Shown here: in pieces, positions 9,823-19,410 of the stretch
Layout: each line of letters opens with the position of its first letter
Numbering within the stretch: position 1 is the first letter of the stretch
Assembly: GCA_949358305.1 (NCBI GenBank)
Contig: OX442318.1
Coordinates: forward strand, 11,018,517 to 11,082,516
DNA from: Strigamia acuminata
Lineage: Eukaryota; Arthropoda; Chilopoda; Geophilomorpha; Linotaeniidae
Reading direction: 5' to 3'
Length of the DNA stretch: 64,000 nucleotides
Translations under genes and position numbers: made by a program
The notes under the pieces: generated by a model
Database searches by the model: none
Told to the model about the DNA's origin: nothing
What the model saw: the letters and a program-made list of their open reading frames with translations, nothing else

Positions 9823-11700
9823 ATGAGTGACATCGCAAATACCACAGACAGCTACAAAGGCAGCGGAAGTGTTCAGCTAAACATTGAAGATGCAAAAAAC
9901 GTACAAACTGACATTCACACACTATCACATACAATTACCAAATCCAATGTCTACTTCATACAAGGGCAAGAATGTAAGCATTAACATACATTTTGGGTGA
10001 AGCATTGAATTACAATTTATACTTTCCAGTAAATAAGGATCAGGTTAAAGCTAGCAGCAGTGGAGTTGCTATAAATATAGATAACACAAACTCTGCCGAC
10101 ACTGGGATTTTGCCGGAGCGGGTTGGGCAGCCAGATGCAGTCACTGATGTTCGGCTGAGTGCAAGTTAGTGATATCACATTGACAAAATGTATATTTTCA
10201 CCTGTCATTAAAAAAAATTTCCATTGCAGCAGCGCACTCATCAAACACTAGAACTGATACCGGACAAAACAAATCACTTATGAGTTGGTTCAGAAGAACT
10301 GCTACATCACATTATGCGTTGAAATGCAGGTTGCAACAATTGTACAAAAATTTCACACTGGCCAAGGTCGCTTGGTTCGACAAGGGAGAAGACCTCCCGA
10401 TGCGCTATTTTGTTAATCTTAAACTCACTCAATCAAATGAAATTGTAACAATGAGAAATCTTTTTAAACGAGTGGAATCCAGAAAACCTGTGCGGATATT
10501 GATAGAAGGGCAACCTGGATTTGGAAAAACTTCACTGGCAAATAAACTGGTGTATGACTGGGCAAGAGATGAAAGATACATCGAACACTTCAAACTTGTT
10601 TTCTTTGTGCCGTTGCGGGAACTCCAAGGACGAAACATCGCAGATGCAATTGATGAAATAGGAAAACATTGTGGGTATCCACAAGGTGACATTGTTCAAA
10701 TAGTAAATGACCACGAAAAAGATACTCTATTTGTGCTGGATGGGTTAGACGAAGTGAAGTTAGAAGATCGAGGCAAAATTATAGAAATACTATTCAGAAA
10801 AACATTTAGTGACGTGACTGTCGTGGTCACTTGCAGAACCGGTTTGTTCGAGTTTGGAAAGAACGAACGTACAAAAGTATTCGGACTTGCCAATGTGAGT
10901 CAGAATTTCAGCGACAGGTGCATATCGATATTAGGAATTCAAAGTCACGTGGACAAACAACTGTTCCTGGAAGAATTCCTCCCAAAAGTAACAGTTGAAA
11001 ATATATTTCAACAATTTTCGAATCACTTGAAGATACTCGACTCGCCGTTATTTCTAACGCTCCTACCAGTTATTTTAGAACAAGAAGAAAACCTCGGACA
11101 AGTCTCAACCAAAATTGAGTTCTTCAAAAGAGTTTTTAATTCCAGCATAAAGCACAGTTACGTGAAACGACAAAAGCAAATCGATGTTAGTTTCGATTTA
11201 TTTTGCTTTAATGGACGAATCAACGAAATCCAGGAGCAAATAATAGATTTTGGAATGTTATCATTACAAAATTTACTCCGATCTGAACTAAAGTTCGCAA
11301 GTAGTTATCTGACAAAAGAGATTTATGAACTTGGTTTCCTTATAAATCACACTGAAATGAAATGGTTTTTGTCAGAAAATCATTACGAGGGGCTGCATCT
11401 GTCCATTATTGAATTTGCCGCTGCATTTGCCTTATGGATGAAACTTACTCTAGTCAACATTGATGCAGAAAAACTTTTGCTAAAAATTGTAATAGATTTT
11501 TTGGATAAACATCGAGAGTCGCTAGTGTTGCCGTTTCTAGCTGGCCTAATGCAAGAAAATTTGGACGATTTCTTTTCCCAAATTAAATTTTCTCGTTGCT
11601 GGTTTAGATTGGACGTTATTCAGAGTAGGAAACTCATTTCAGAATGTTCAATACACAATCTTCGTAAAAGCAAATATCTGAAAAATTTTGTTTTACCCAC
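9823..11700 (+). pseudogene. NLR copy 1: leader, extra exon and NACHT, truncated
   Basis: There are three exons: 9823-9973, 10030-10164 and 10230 to about 11700. All junctions are GT-AG and the frame is kept across both. Exon 1 is the 50-residue leader shared by all copies. Exon 2 is absent from the intact copy and encodes about 45 residues including GVAINIDNTNS. Exon 3 carries NACHT with Walker A GQPGFGKTS, Walker B LFVLDGLDEV and the downstream VVVTCRTG segment. It aligns with the intact paralog until about residue KYLKNFVLP, then runs into a copia integrase fragment and stops at 11800. The C-terminal third is missing. A shortened NACHT protein could still be made, but I treat it as a broken gene. 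Confidence 0.85.
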
Positions 11701-11820
11701 GATAAGAGATTGGGAGAAAAAAAATCTTACAGACGAGGAACTTAGTAAACTCTCAAAACACATTATGGCATGTAGATCTGTGTGGGCCACTACAGAATGA
11801 ACTTGATGGAAGCCGATACG
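11701..11820 (+). pseudogene. Copia-like integrase remnant, left half
   Basis: A frame different from the NLR exon encodes LWHVDLCGPLQNELDGS, typical of the start of a copia integrase core. With the gypsy element and one copy of its duplicated ATACG removed, the frame continues into the right half as RYALVILDDYTT. The fragment was in place before the gypsy insertion. Confidence 0.8.
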
Positions 11821-11991
11821 TGTGGTATTCTGATGTACATCTGCGCCACTAGATGGCGCTATGCGCGGTGACACCTGGCGCCGGTGTTTACCTGCGTTGA
11901 TAATATTGAATAAAAGTTCAGTTATGATTAGTACCTCAACCTACCTGCATACGTGTCCTTTATTTCTGGTTGCTGAAGTGGGGATACGACA
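11821..11991 (+). repeat. 5' LTR of gypsy-1
   Basis: 171 bp, beginning TGTGGTATTC and ending GGATACGACA. By eye it is identical to 16386-16556. An AATAAA signal lies within it. Confidence 0.95.
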
Positions 11992-11992
11992 A

Positions 11993-12005
11993 TGGCGACG
12001 AGGAT
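11993..12005 (+). other. Primer-binding region of gypsy-1
   Basis: TGGCGACGAGGAT starts 1 bp after the 5' LTR. TGG is the expected complement of a tRNA CCA end. The second gypsy element has the same 13 bases in the same place. The priming tRNA was not assigned. Confidence 0.65.
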
Positions 12006-12123
12006 TAAAGCCAAGCGTGAATCCGCTCGCATCTAATACTGGACTTGGCATCGATCGTTTTGAGCGGTGTGAGTGTATTTGAAAGGTGGGCGTGGCACGC
12101 GAAAACGAGGATTTTTCACGAGA

Positions 12124-15100
12124 ATGGCCACCAATTTGAACTTACCATCGGTGGGAAACTTTGACATTTCGACGGGGAATTTGGATTACCGCTGGAAAAA
12201 GTGGAGTAAGGCATTCGAATATTATTTAGTTGCGGCAAGAGTCGGAGAAGCGCAGAAATTAGCCACGTTGCTACATCTCGCCGGGACTGACGTGCAGGAC
12301 ATTTACGACACGTTTGACGCCGCAAATAAAGTCACATATGATTTGACCTTGGCAGCTTTGAGTGTTTACTTCAATCCGCGGAAAAATCTCAGGTTTGAAA
12401 GGCATGTGTTCAGGCAACAGACACAGGAACCCGCCGAATTGATGGACGCTTTTGTGACTCGATTAAAAACAATGGTTAAAAGCTGCGAGTTTGGAGTTTT
12501 AGAAGAGGATTTAATCGTCGACCAAGTGTTAGAAAAAGGCCGCGATAAAGGTTTGCGGCGGCGCTTGTTGCGCGAGACGGACCTGACCTTGGCGCAGTTG
12601 TTGACGTTGGCTCGGTCATCAGAGGCTAGCGAGCAGCACGCAACAGCGATGGAGCGTACAGCGTCGGAAAACAACAAGGAAAACCTCATAAACCAACTCA
12701 CGGGTGAGAAAAAACCATTTTTCAAAAATCGGGGCAAAAGTGGGCGTGGCACTTTTCGCAAATCCAACGCGAAACCACAGAATGTGGATGACCGGCGAAA
12801 TGATAAATTCCAGGCGGTGAAAGAGTGCTTTCGTTGCGGACACCGAGACCATTTAGCCAACGATTGCACCGTGGCAAAGAACAAAGAGTGTGGGTTTTGC
12901 CATAAAATTGGCCATTTCGCAAAGGTGTGCAGATTAAAAAGCGCCGGAGGTCGTGCACGTGGCAAGGAGCGTGTCCAGTACGTCGGCGTGAACGAATACG
13001 ACTACGACAGCGAGTATTCGTGCTGCATAACGTCTCACGAACGGAATAATGGCGTGACGGTGAAGATCGAACAACAAGACGTAAGAGTTTTGATTGATTC
13101 CGGTTCATCGGTGAATACAGTGGGTCAAAAGACATGGACATTATTAAAAAGGAAGGGAATCAAATTAATACCGACGAAGACAAGACTGTTTGCGTATGGA
13201 GTGAACGAGCCGCTAGTAGTTAGCGGTGAATTTAATACGCAAGTGCAAGCGGCTGGAAAATCAGTGAATGCGAGATTTTTAGTCGTGCCGTCGGGGAAAA
13301 TGCCGTTATTATCTCGGAAAACATCCAAAGAGCTTGGATTGTTGAAAATTGATGAAGAAATGGTGAATGAACTTGATAATGATGATATTTTATTTGATAA
13401 GTCCATAGGAAAGCTGCGAAAGGACCTTGCCAACCGGATAACGAAATTTCGGGACGTTTTTAAAGGAATCGGAAAATTGAAGGAGTTCGAGCTGGAACTT
13501 TACATGGATTCGGACGTCCGACCGGTGGCACAATCAGTCCGACGAATACCCTTCCATATTCGTAAGCAGTTGGACATTGAAATTGACAATCTTTTACAAG
13601 CAGATATCATCGAGCCAGTCACCGGGGCGACAGAGTGGGTTTCACCCGTCGTGCCCGTGAAAAAGCCTGACGGCTCGATTAGATTGTGCCTCGACATGCG
13701 TGCCGTCAACGAGGCGGTGAAGAGAAACCGCCATCCACTCCCCACGATGGAGGAGGTTTTGGACGAAATTGACGGCGCCGAGCTCATTTCGAAGCTGGAT
13801 TGTCGTCAAGGTTATTTACAGATCCCCCTGAAAGCGGATTCACGACGTTACACCGTGTTCGTGACACACAGGGGACTTTTCCGCTACAAGAGACTTTTCT
13901 TCGGAATTGCGAGCGCACCGGAGGAATATCAGCGGATAATTCAAAACATCTTAGCCGAGTGCGAGGGCACAAAGAATTCTCTTGACGACATCGTCGTGCA
14001 CGGGAAAACGGTCGAGGAACACGACCAGCGTTTGGAAAAAGTCCTTGAGACACTGTCTCGGAATGGTTTGACTCTTAATCTTAAAAAATGTTGTTTTGGC
14101 GTATCAAAAGTTACGTTTCTCGGACATGTCATCTCGAAAAGTGGCATTTCCGTTGCGGAATCGAAAGTTGAAGCGGTGCGAAATGCAGTTGCGCCAAAGA
14201 ACGAGACGGAAATTCGGAGCTTTTTGGGCCTAATCAATTACTGTGCCCGGTATATTCCAAACTTCGCGACTGAGGCGGAGCCACTACGATTAATGGCCAG
14301 GAAAGATGTCGTTTTCGAGTGGGGGAAACGTCAGAACGACGCATTTGAGAAATTAAAAGGACTTTTATGCAGCTCGGACGTTTTGGCATTTTTTCGCAAA
14401 AATGTCGAAACCGAATTAATTGTCGACGCGTCGCCGGTCGGTCTCGGGGCCGTGCTGACCCAACGTCAACCCGATGGCCAAATGAAACCAATTGCGTTCG
14501 CCAGCCGAACGTTGTCGGACGTTGAACGTCGATATTCTCAAACCGAGAAGGAGGGGCTCGCAGTCGTTTGGGGCTGTGAGCGCTTCCGAATGTATTTAAT
14601 TGGCATGCCGTTTCTCCTCATTACAGACCACAAAGCATTGGAAACCATCTACGGGACCAGGTCGAAGCCATCAGCCAGGATGGAAAGATGGGTGCTGAGA
14701 TTGCAGCCATTCGAATTCACGATTCGTCACCGGCCGGGCAGCGCGAACATAGCGGACGCGCTGTCTCGTTTGCTGCCCGCCGGAGAGGGAAAAAGTGTTT
14801 TTGGACGAACGGAGGGCCATGTGCGGTTTGTGGTGGAGAGTGCGCTGCCAAAAGCAATGACTTTACGAGAAGTCGAATTGGCGTCGAAAGCAGACGAAAC
14901 TATTCGCGAAATTGATAAATGTTTGCAAAATGGGACTCAATTTAATAACAATCTAAAAAAATTTCAGCTCATTAGAAGTGAATTGGCGATGAAAGACGGA
15001 GTTTTACTTCGCGGACCACGAATTGTGATGCCGGAGTCGTTGCGGAGAAAAGTGGTCGAATTAGGACACCAAGGTCACCAAGGAGTCGTCAGGACGAAAC

Positions 15101-16209
15101 AGCGCCTACGTGAAAAGGTCTGGTGGCCTGGCCTGGACCACGACGTCGAGCGTGCGGTGCGGCAGTGCCATGCTTGCCAGCATAGCAGCGCGACGGAGAA
15201 GCCGGAGCCGATCGTAAGCACGCCGTTGCCTAAAGGACCATGGCGGGAGCTGGCGATCGATATTTGCGGTCCATTCAAGGACGGCAATTCAATTGTCGTT
15301 CTTGTTGATTACTACTCGCGGTTCCCTGAAGTGCGAATTTTGAAGTCAACTAAGTCGGAGGCGATAACAGTTTGGTTGCGCCGAGTTTTCGAGCGATGGG
15401 GAATTCCGGAATCGCTGACTTCGGATAACGGCCCCCAGTTCGTGGCGGAACATTTTAGGGACTTTTTGGTCGAACATGGAGTCTACCATCGAAGGGTCAC
15501 TCCATACTGGCCACAAGCCAACGGACAAGTTGAGAGATTGAATAAGTCATTTGTCAAGGCATTCCGATCGGCGGAAGTCGAGGGCAGGGACTGGAAAAAG
15601 GCACTTGGGACATTTTTACAATCTTACAGGAGCACGCCGCATCGTACGACCGGTGTGTCCCCGTACGAATTGATGACGAATAGGAAAATGCGTACGAAGA
15701 TTCCACAAGTAATGTCCGAAGAAAAAGGGAAATTGCATCGTTTGGTGAAAAAGAGAGATGCCGAAGAAAAAGACAAATCGAAGCGGTACGCGGATCAACG
15801 TCGCGGGAGCAAGGAAAGCGATATCCAACAAGGCGATAGAGTTTTAGTGGCAAAGTCAAGAACGCATAAACTCGATCTCGCGTACGAACACGACCTGATG
15901 ACGGTATTTCAGAAGAATGGGAACTGTTTATTGCTGAAAACAAGCGACGGCAGGATCGTGAAGAGAAACGTGACCAAAGTTAGGCGATATTTTCCAATGG
16001 ATGATGACAACATTCCATTAGAGGCGGTACCAGTGCATCCGAGGCCAAATGCCCATTTGCAGCCTGGGCCACCACCAAGACGCGTACCCCGACGCGCGAG
16101 ACCTAGAGTCTTGCCAGCTGTCGCCCCGAGGAAGTCCGAACGAAAGAGGAAGGCTCCGGAATACTTGGGCGTGTACGATACGTCGGTACGTCGTAGGAGA
16201 GTAGTTTGA
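12124..16209 (+). CDS. Gypsy-1 gag-pol polyprotein, 1361 aa
   Basis: Start chosen at ATG 12124 (MATNLNLPSVG), because the other gypsy element has the matching MATFNLPAVG. The frame is open 17 codons upstream. Domains: capsid-like Gag (~1-190), two CCHC knuckles CFRCGHRDHLANDC (~235) and CGFCHKIGHFAKVC (~256), protease LIDSGSSVN (~325), RT with LDMRAVNEA (~523) and catalytic SLDD (~619), RNase H VDASPVGLG (~767), integrase zinc region HQGHQG...CHAC (~980) and DDE core with D in IDICGPF, D in DNGPQF and E in QVERLN. RT precedes integrase, as in Ty3/gypsy. Gag and Pol are in one frame with no frameshift signal. The tail is basic and Pro-rich. Confidence 0.95.
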   Translation: MATNLNLPSVGNFDISTGNLDYRWKKWSKAFEYYLVAARVGEAQKLATLLHLAGTDVQDIYDTFDAANKVTYDLTLAALSVYFNPRKNLRFERHVFRQQTQEPAELMDAFVTRLKTMVKSCEFGVLEEDLIVDQVLEKGRDKGLRRRLLRETDLTLAQLLTLARSSEASEQHATAMERTASENNKENLINQLTGEKKPFFKNRGKSGRGTFRKSNAKPQNVDDRRNDKFQAVKECFRCGHRDHLANDCTVAKNKECGFCHKIGHFAKVCRLKSAGGRARGKERVQYVGVNEYDYDSEYSCCITSHERNNGVTVKIEQQDVRVLIDSGSSVNTVGQKTWTLLKRKGIKLIPTKTRLFAYGVNEPLVVSGEFNTQVQAAGKSVNARFLVVPSGKMPLLSRKTSKELGLLKIDEEMVNELDNDDILFDKSIGKLRKDLANRITKFRDVFKGIGKLKEFELELYMDSDVRPVAQSVRRIPFHIRKQLDIEIDNLLQADIIEPVTGATEWVSPVVPVKKPDGSIRLCLDMRAVNEAVKRNRHPLPTMEEVLDEIDGAELISKLDCRQGYLQIPLKADSRRYTVFVTHRGLFRYKRLFFGIASAPEEYQRIIQNILAECEGTKNSLDDIVVHGKTVEEHDQRLEKVLETLSRNGLTLNLKKCCFGVSKVTFLGHVISKSGISVAESKVEAVRNAVAPKNETEIRSFLGLINYCARYIPNFATEAEPLRLMARKDVVFEWGKRQNDAFEKLKGLLCSSDVLAFFRKNVETELIVDASPVGLGAVLTQRQPDGQMKPIAFASRTLSDVERRYSQTEKEGLAVVWGCERFRMYLIGMPFLLITDHKALETIYGTRSKPSARMERWVLRLQPFEFTIRHRPGSANIADALSRLLPAGEGKSVFGRTEGHVRFVVESALPKAMTLREVELASKADETIREIDKCLQNGTQFNNNLKKFQLIRSELAMKDGVLLRGPRIVMPESLRRKVVELGHQGHQGVVRTKQRLREKVWWPGLDHDVERAVRQCHACQHSSATEKPEPIVSTPLPKGPWRELAIDICGPFKDGNSIVVLVDYYSRFPEVRILKSTKSEAITVWLRRVFERWGIPESLTSDNGPQFVAEHFRDFLVEHGVYHRRVTPYWPQANGQVERLNKSFVKAFRSAEVEGRDWKKALGTFLQSYRSTPHRTTGVSPYELMTNRKMRTKIPQVMSEEKGKLHRLVKKRDAEEKDKSKRYADQRRGSKESDIQQGDRVLVAKSRTHKLDLAYEHDLMTVFQKNGNCLLLKTSDGRIVKRNVTKVRRYFPMDDDNIPLEAVPVHPRPNAHLQPGPPPRRVPRRARPRVLPAVAPRKSERKRKAPEYLGVYDTSVRRRRVV

Positions 16210-16385
16210 TGTTGTCATGGAAGAGTACTAATATTTAACAAAAATATTGTTTGTGTAAAGTGTAAAAGTTCAGGCCTGGACGAAAAATGTTATTGTGAAT
16301 AATTCAAACTGTTTAATATTTTTAATTAATTTATTTATTGTAAAGAAATATTTGTTACATGTTATTGTTTGAAAAAAAAGAGTGA

Positions 16386-16556
16386 TGTGGTATTCTGATG
16401 TACATCTGCGCCACTAGATGGCGCTATGCGCGGTGACACCTGGCGCCGGTGTTTACCTGCGTTGATAATATTGAATAAAAGTTCAGTTATGATTAGTACC
16501 TCAACCTACCTGCATACGTGTCCTTTATTTCTGGTTGCTGAAGTGGGGATACGACA
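16386..16556 (+). repeat. 3' LTR of gypsy-1
   Basis: Reads as identical to the 5' LTR and is preceded by the purine tract GAAAAAAAAGAGTGA. It is followed by the second ATACG target duplication. Confidence 0.95.
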
Positions 16557-16561
16557 ATACG

Positions 16562-16675
16562 CATTGGTGATCTTGGATGATTACACGACGTAAGTGTATT
16601 TTACCTCACTGAAAGACAAGAGCGAAGCTTCTAGCGAACAACATTACAATACAATTGCCCATGTTTATGCATGAA
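16562..16675 (+). pseudogene. Copia-like integrase remnant, right half
   Basis: Continues the integrase frame split by gypsy-1 through LVILDDYTT to a TAA, then VYFTSLKDKSEA in the same frame. The in-frame stop and short length show it was already dead. Confidence 0.7.
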
Positions 16676-17271
16676 GTAACAAGGAAATGTTATTTTATGA
16701 AGAAGAAAAATTTTCTTTCTTTAAAATTATTTTCCTAAAATATGTAACCCGTTTCCTCCTCCACACACATCCTTTTCAACATCCCTGTATTAAAATACAT
16801 CCGGGAGAATTTCTTAGTGTTATCAAAACTTCAAAATCAACTGGTTCGATCCAAGAAAATTGCCTTCAAACACATGTAAGAAACATTTTAACATAATAAC
16901 TTCAGTTTATAAAACGTTATTACTCTGTCATGTGTGCAAAATATTTATAAAACATTTGTAGCTGAAAAACATTTTTCACAATCTCTTATCAGCGTAGGCC
17001 TACAATTTTTTTTCTGTGGCACAACATTTATTGTTAATATTATAGTGGTCATCCTGTTTGCTTTTAAGAAAGTCTTTTACAACAGATGTGTGTGTTTCTT
17101 TTTTCTTTCGACATTGCAAGCACCCTCTGTCAAAACTTTAAGTGGAAAGCCTTTACTGTATTGTGCAAGCCATACGTTAGTTTGTGTTGCGCAATTAAAT
17201 TGAAGACTAGTTATTTGTATTATATTATGCTCAAATGCAATTAATATTTTATAGATTAAACATTTTAAATC
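16676..17271. other. Upstream region of NLR copy 2
   Basis: No gene. From about 17045 the sequence resembles that just upstream of NLR copy 1 (GTCATCCTGTT near 17050 and 9625, and the A/T-rich stretch ending TTTTATAGATTAAACATTTT directly before the leader ATG). Confidence 0.55.
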
Positions 17272-17600
17272 ATGAGTGACAACGCAAATACAACAAGATA
17301 GCCACATAGACAGCGGGAATGTTTTGGCAAACATTAAACACGCAAAAAATGTAATCACCAACTCCAATGTCGTCATCAATTACTGGCCAGTTTGTAAGTT
17401 TTGTCACATATTTTGAGTGAAGTATGAGAACTTTGAATTAAACTATTTATACTTTCCAGTAAATGAACCTGAAATCGAAGGGCTGAGAACGAGTCCAATT
17501 GGAAATTCAACCCCAACTGACACATCCCATTTTGTCTTAAAGGAAAAACTGAAACTGATAGAGTTGTACTTAGTTAAAACTGTGTCGCTAGAAGGACCCC
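17272..17600 (+). pseudogene. NLR copy 2: leader and start of second exon only
   Basis: The leader exon starts ATGAGTGACAACGCAAATAC but hits an early in-frame stop (MSDNANTTR*). Out of frame, the leader is still recognisable by AKNV and ITNSNVVINY. A TTTATACTTTCCAG acceptor precedes exon 2 at 17460, which encodes NEPEIEGLR and TDTSHFVLKEKL. Homology ends near 17595 at an unrelated repeat, so there is no NACHT domain. Confidence 0.85.
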
Positions 17601-18300
17601 GTTGTTGTTTTTAGTTACTAAGTTACAATCAAAATACTATCGTCTGCTACTATCGTCTGCTTTTAGACTTCTAAACTCTATGTTTAGAAAGTCTCATGAA
17701 ACGGTCATGTCCGTCCGTCTGTCTGTCTGTCTGTCCGTCAACCACGATTCCGCAAAAACTACCGCAGCTAGAGCGAAACGGACAACGGCATTAAATCGAG
17801 CATACCTATATTAGTATCCTTAGGTATTTTCAGATTTCTCCGACCTCCGGTTGAATTAATAAACCGGTTTTAGTGCACTTTTAGCGGTGTATTCCATGAA
17901 AATTACGGAAATGACGTCATCATGACGACGTCATTTCCGTAATTTTCATGGAATAGACTTGGGACAGACGGAAAACGGAAAACGAGAAAAGGGAAATTAG
18001 AACGACGGAAATGCGAAGCTAGTGAAACGTTCGTTGTACGCGATTGGTTTACATCCCGGCGCCGGCGTATTACGCGAATTTGGCGGCATTCTGGGCGAAG
18101 AAGCTTTTGAAATTCAAAAGCTTCTTCGAATTAAATCATTCAAAATTTGAATGATTTAATTGCGAAATTGGTTGTTTTGTGTCATTAATTTATTATTATT
18201 ATTTTTTTAATTAGGGGCAGGGTTTAGAAGTCTCATGTGTAATGCTTCCCTGCATTACAAATCCCTGCTTGTTTTTTTTTTTTTTTTTTTTTTTATAGTA
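17600..18300. repeat. Palindrome-rich repeat with CCGT/CTGT tract and poly-T end
   Basis: An insertion interrupts NLR copy 2. It has a (GTCCGTCTGTCT)-type tract at 17708-17740, a 28-bp-arm hairpin at 17891-17954, smaller palindromes at 18101-18160 and a run of more than 20 T ending near 18295. A similar AGTCTCATG motif occurs near both ends (17688 and 18228). The superfamily was not identified. Confidence 0.5.
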
Positions 18301-18940
18301 AGCAAAAATGTAAACAAGGCAGAATAAATGTGACGAGGTATTTATTTGCAAGTTCAAGATCCATCATTCAGTACTAACAAGTGGTAGCAGAGGATGATTC
18401 TTATTTTGGCGAATTTGTAAAGAGTCTGGATCAGAAGTTGGGCGTGAATGGCGGTCGTTGTTGCAATTAAACGAATGCGGATAAAACGCTTCAAGTATTT
18501 TTGACGAGTTGTTGAAAATCAGTAAAATCACAAAATTTTAATCAAAAGGATTTATTTCGACGCATTTAATTAATAATTTCATGAATTTAGTTGATAAAAC
18601 ATCGATTTAGTGCGATTTTATTCAATTTTCGAGAAATTCGGATTGGTTTTAATAATTTATTCAGTAAAAATCGTGAATTCGGGTCTAAAAAACGTGTGTA
18701 AACATACACTTTTTAACTTTAACGTGGAAAACGGAAGAAAACACGTGAATCTCGTGTTTTCTCGCGTTTTCCCGAGTTCCGCGAGAGTACCGCAAATTCA
18801 CGGTACCGGTACCGCAGGGCGCCGAAAGTACCGCGGTACAAGTATCCGATACTACCGGAGACTGCAAAAAGTACCGCGGTACCGGTACTCAGCTTAAACA
18901 AAAGTACCGCGGTACAGGCTGCGGTACAGTACTGGCGGTG
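18300..18940. other. AT-rich spacer with GTACCGCGGTAC palindromes
   Basis: No gene seen. Three exact 12-bp palindromes GTACCGCGGTAC lie at 18828-18839, 18871-18882 and 18904-18915, embedded in related GGTACCGGTACC sequence. Confidence 0.6.
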
Positions 18941-18944
18941 GAAA

Positions 18945-19410
18945 ACACACCGTAAACCGGTTGGCACATCCGCGCTACCGTAAGCGTTTAGCTTGAATTA
19001 ATTCTATAAATTCTCACCAGAGACCGCCTTTGTCGGCGATGTAATTCAATTACCCCATTGGTTCATAATAGAACAATCCAAGTTTTCTTAATAACTAAAG
19101 AGAGCTGATTTCTCAGTTCTCTCCAGGTATTCGTTCTTAGAGGTTGTCAGTCAGTGAATGACATGGCATCTCAAAGTCGAATTTATACATTGATAAACCA
19201 AGTGTTATTCATGCTTAGATTTAAGGTTTAATTCTATTTAGTGTCTTATTATTTAGTCTCAAGTTGCTTTACTTTGATTTACTTAACTTAGTGTTTGATG
19301 TAATAAAGCTAAAACATTTTTAAGTAAATAATGAGTCCCCTTTATTTATAAGTTAGTAAATGTAAGCTAAACATTGCGTGGTCCATTAGTCACTCCTGGG
19401 CCACGTAACA
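18945..19410 (+). repeat. Degenerate LTR-like repeat
   Basis: Related to the solo LTR at 23392-23828: both share CCGTAAACCGG near the start, GAGAGCT...CAGTTCTC in the middle, GTGTTATTCATG, and an end at GGCCACGTAACAG or GGCCACGTAGCAG. It is older and its 5' end is unclear. Confidence 0.5.

Larger units (their letters stand above)
11816..16561 (+). mobile_element. Full-length Ty3/gypsy element (gypsy-1)
   Basis: A complete element with 171-bp LTRs that read as identical (11821-11991 and 16386-16556), flanked by the 5-bp target duplication ATACG (11816-11820 and 16557-16561). It has a primer-binding region starting TGGCGACGAGGAT, an intact gag-pol ORF and a purine tract before the 3' LTR. Identical LTRs and an open ORF indicate a very recent insertion. 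The coordinates include both duplicated sites. Confidence 0.95.

Noticed and set aside
10280-11800. Treating the 506-codon NACHT ORF as a complete gene
   Set aside because: Two upstream exons join in frame, and the last ~35 codons come from an inserted copia fragment read out of frame.
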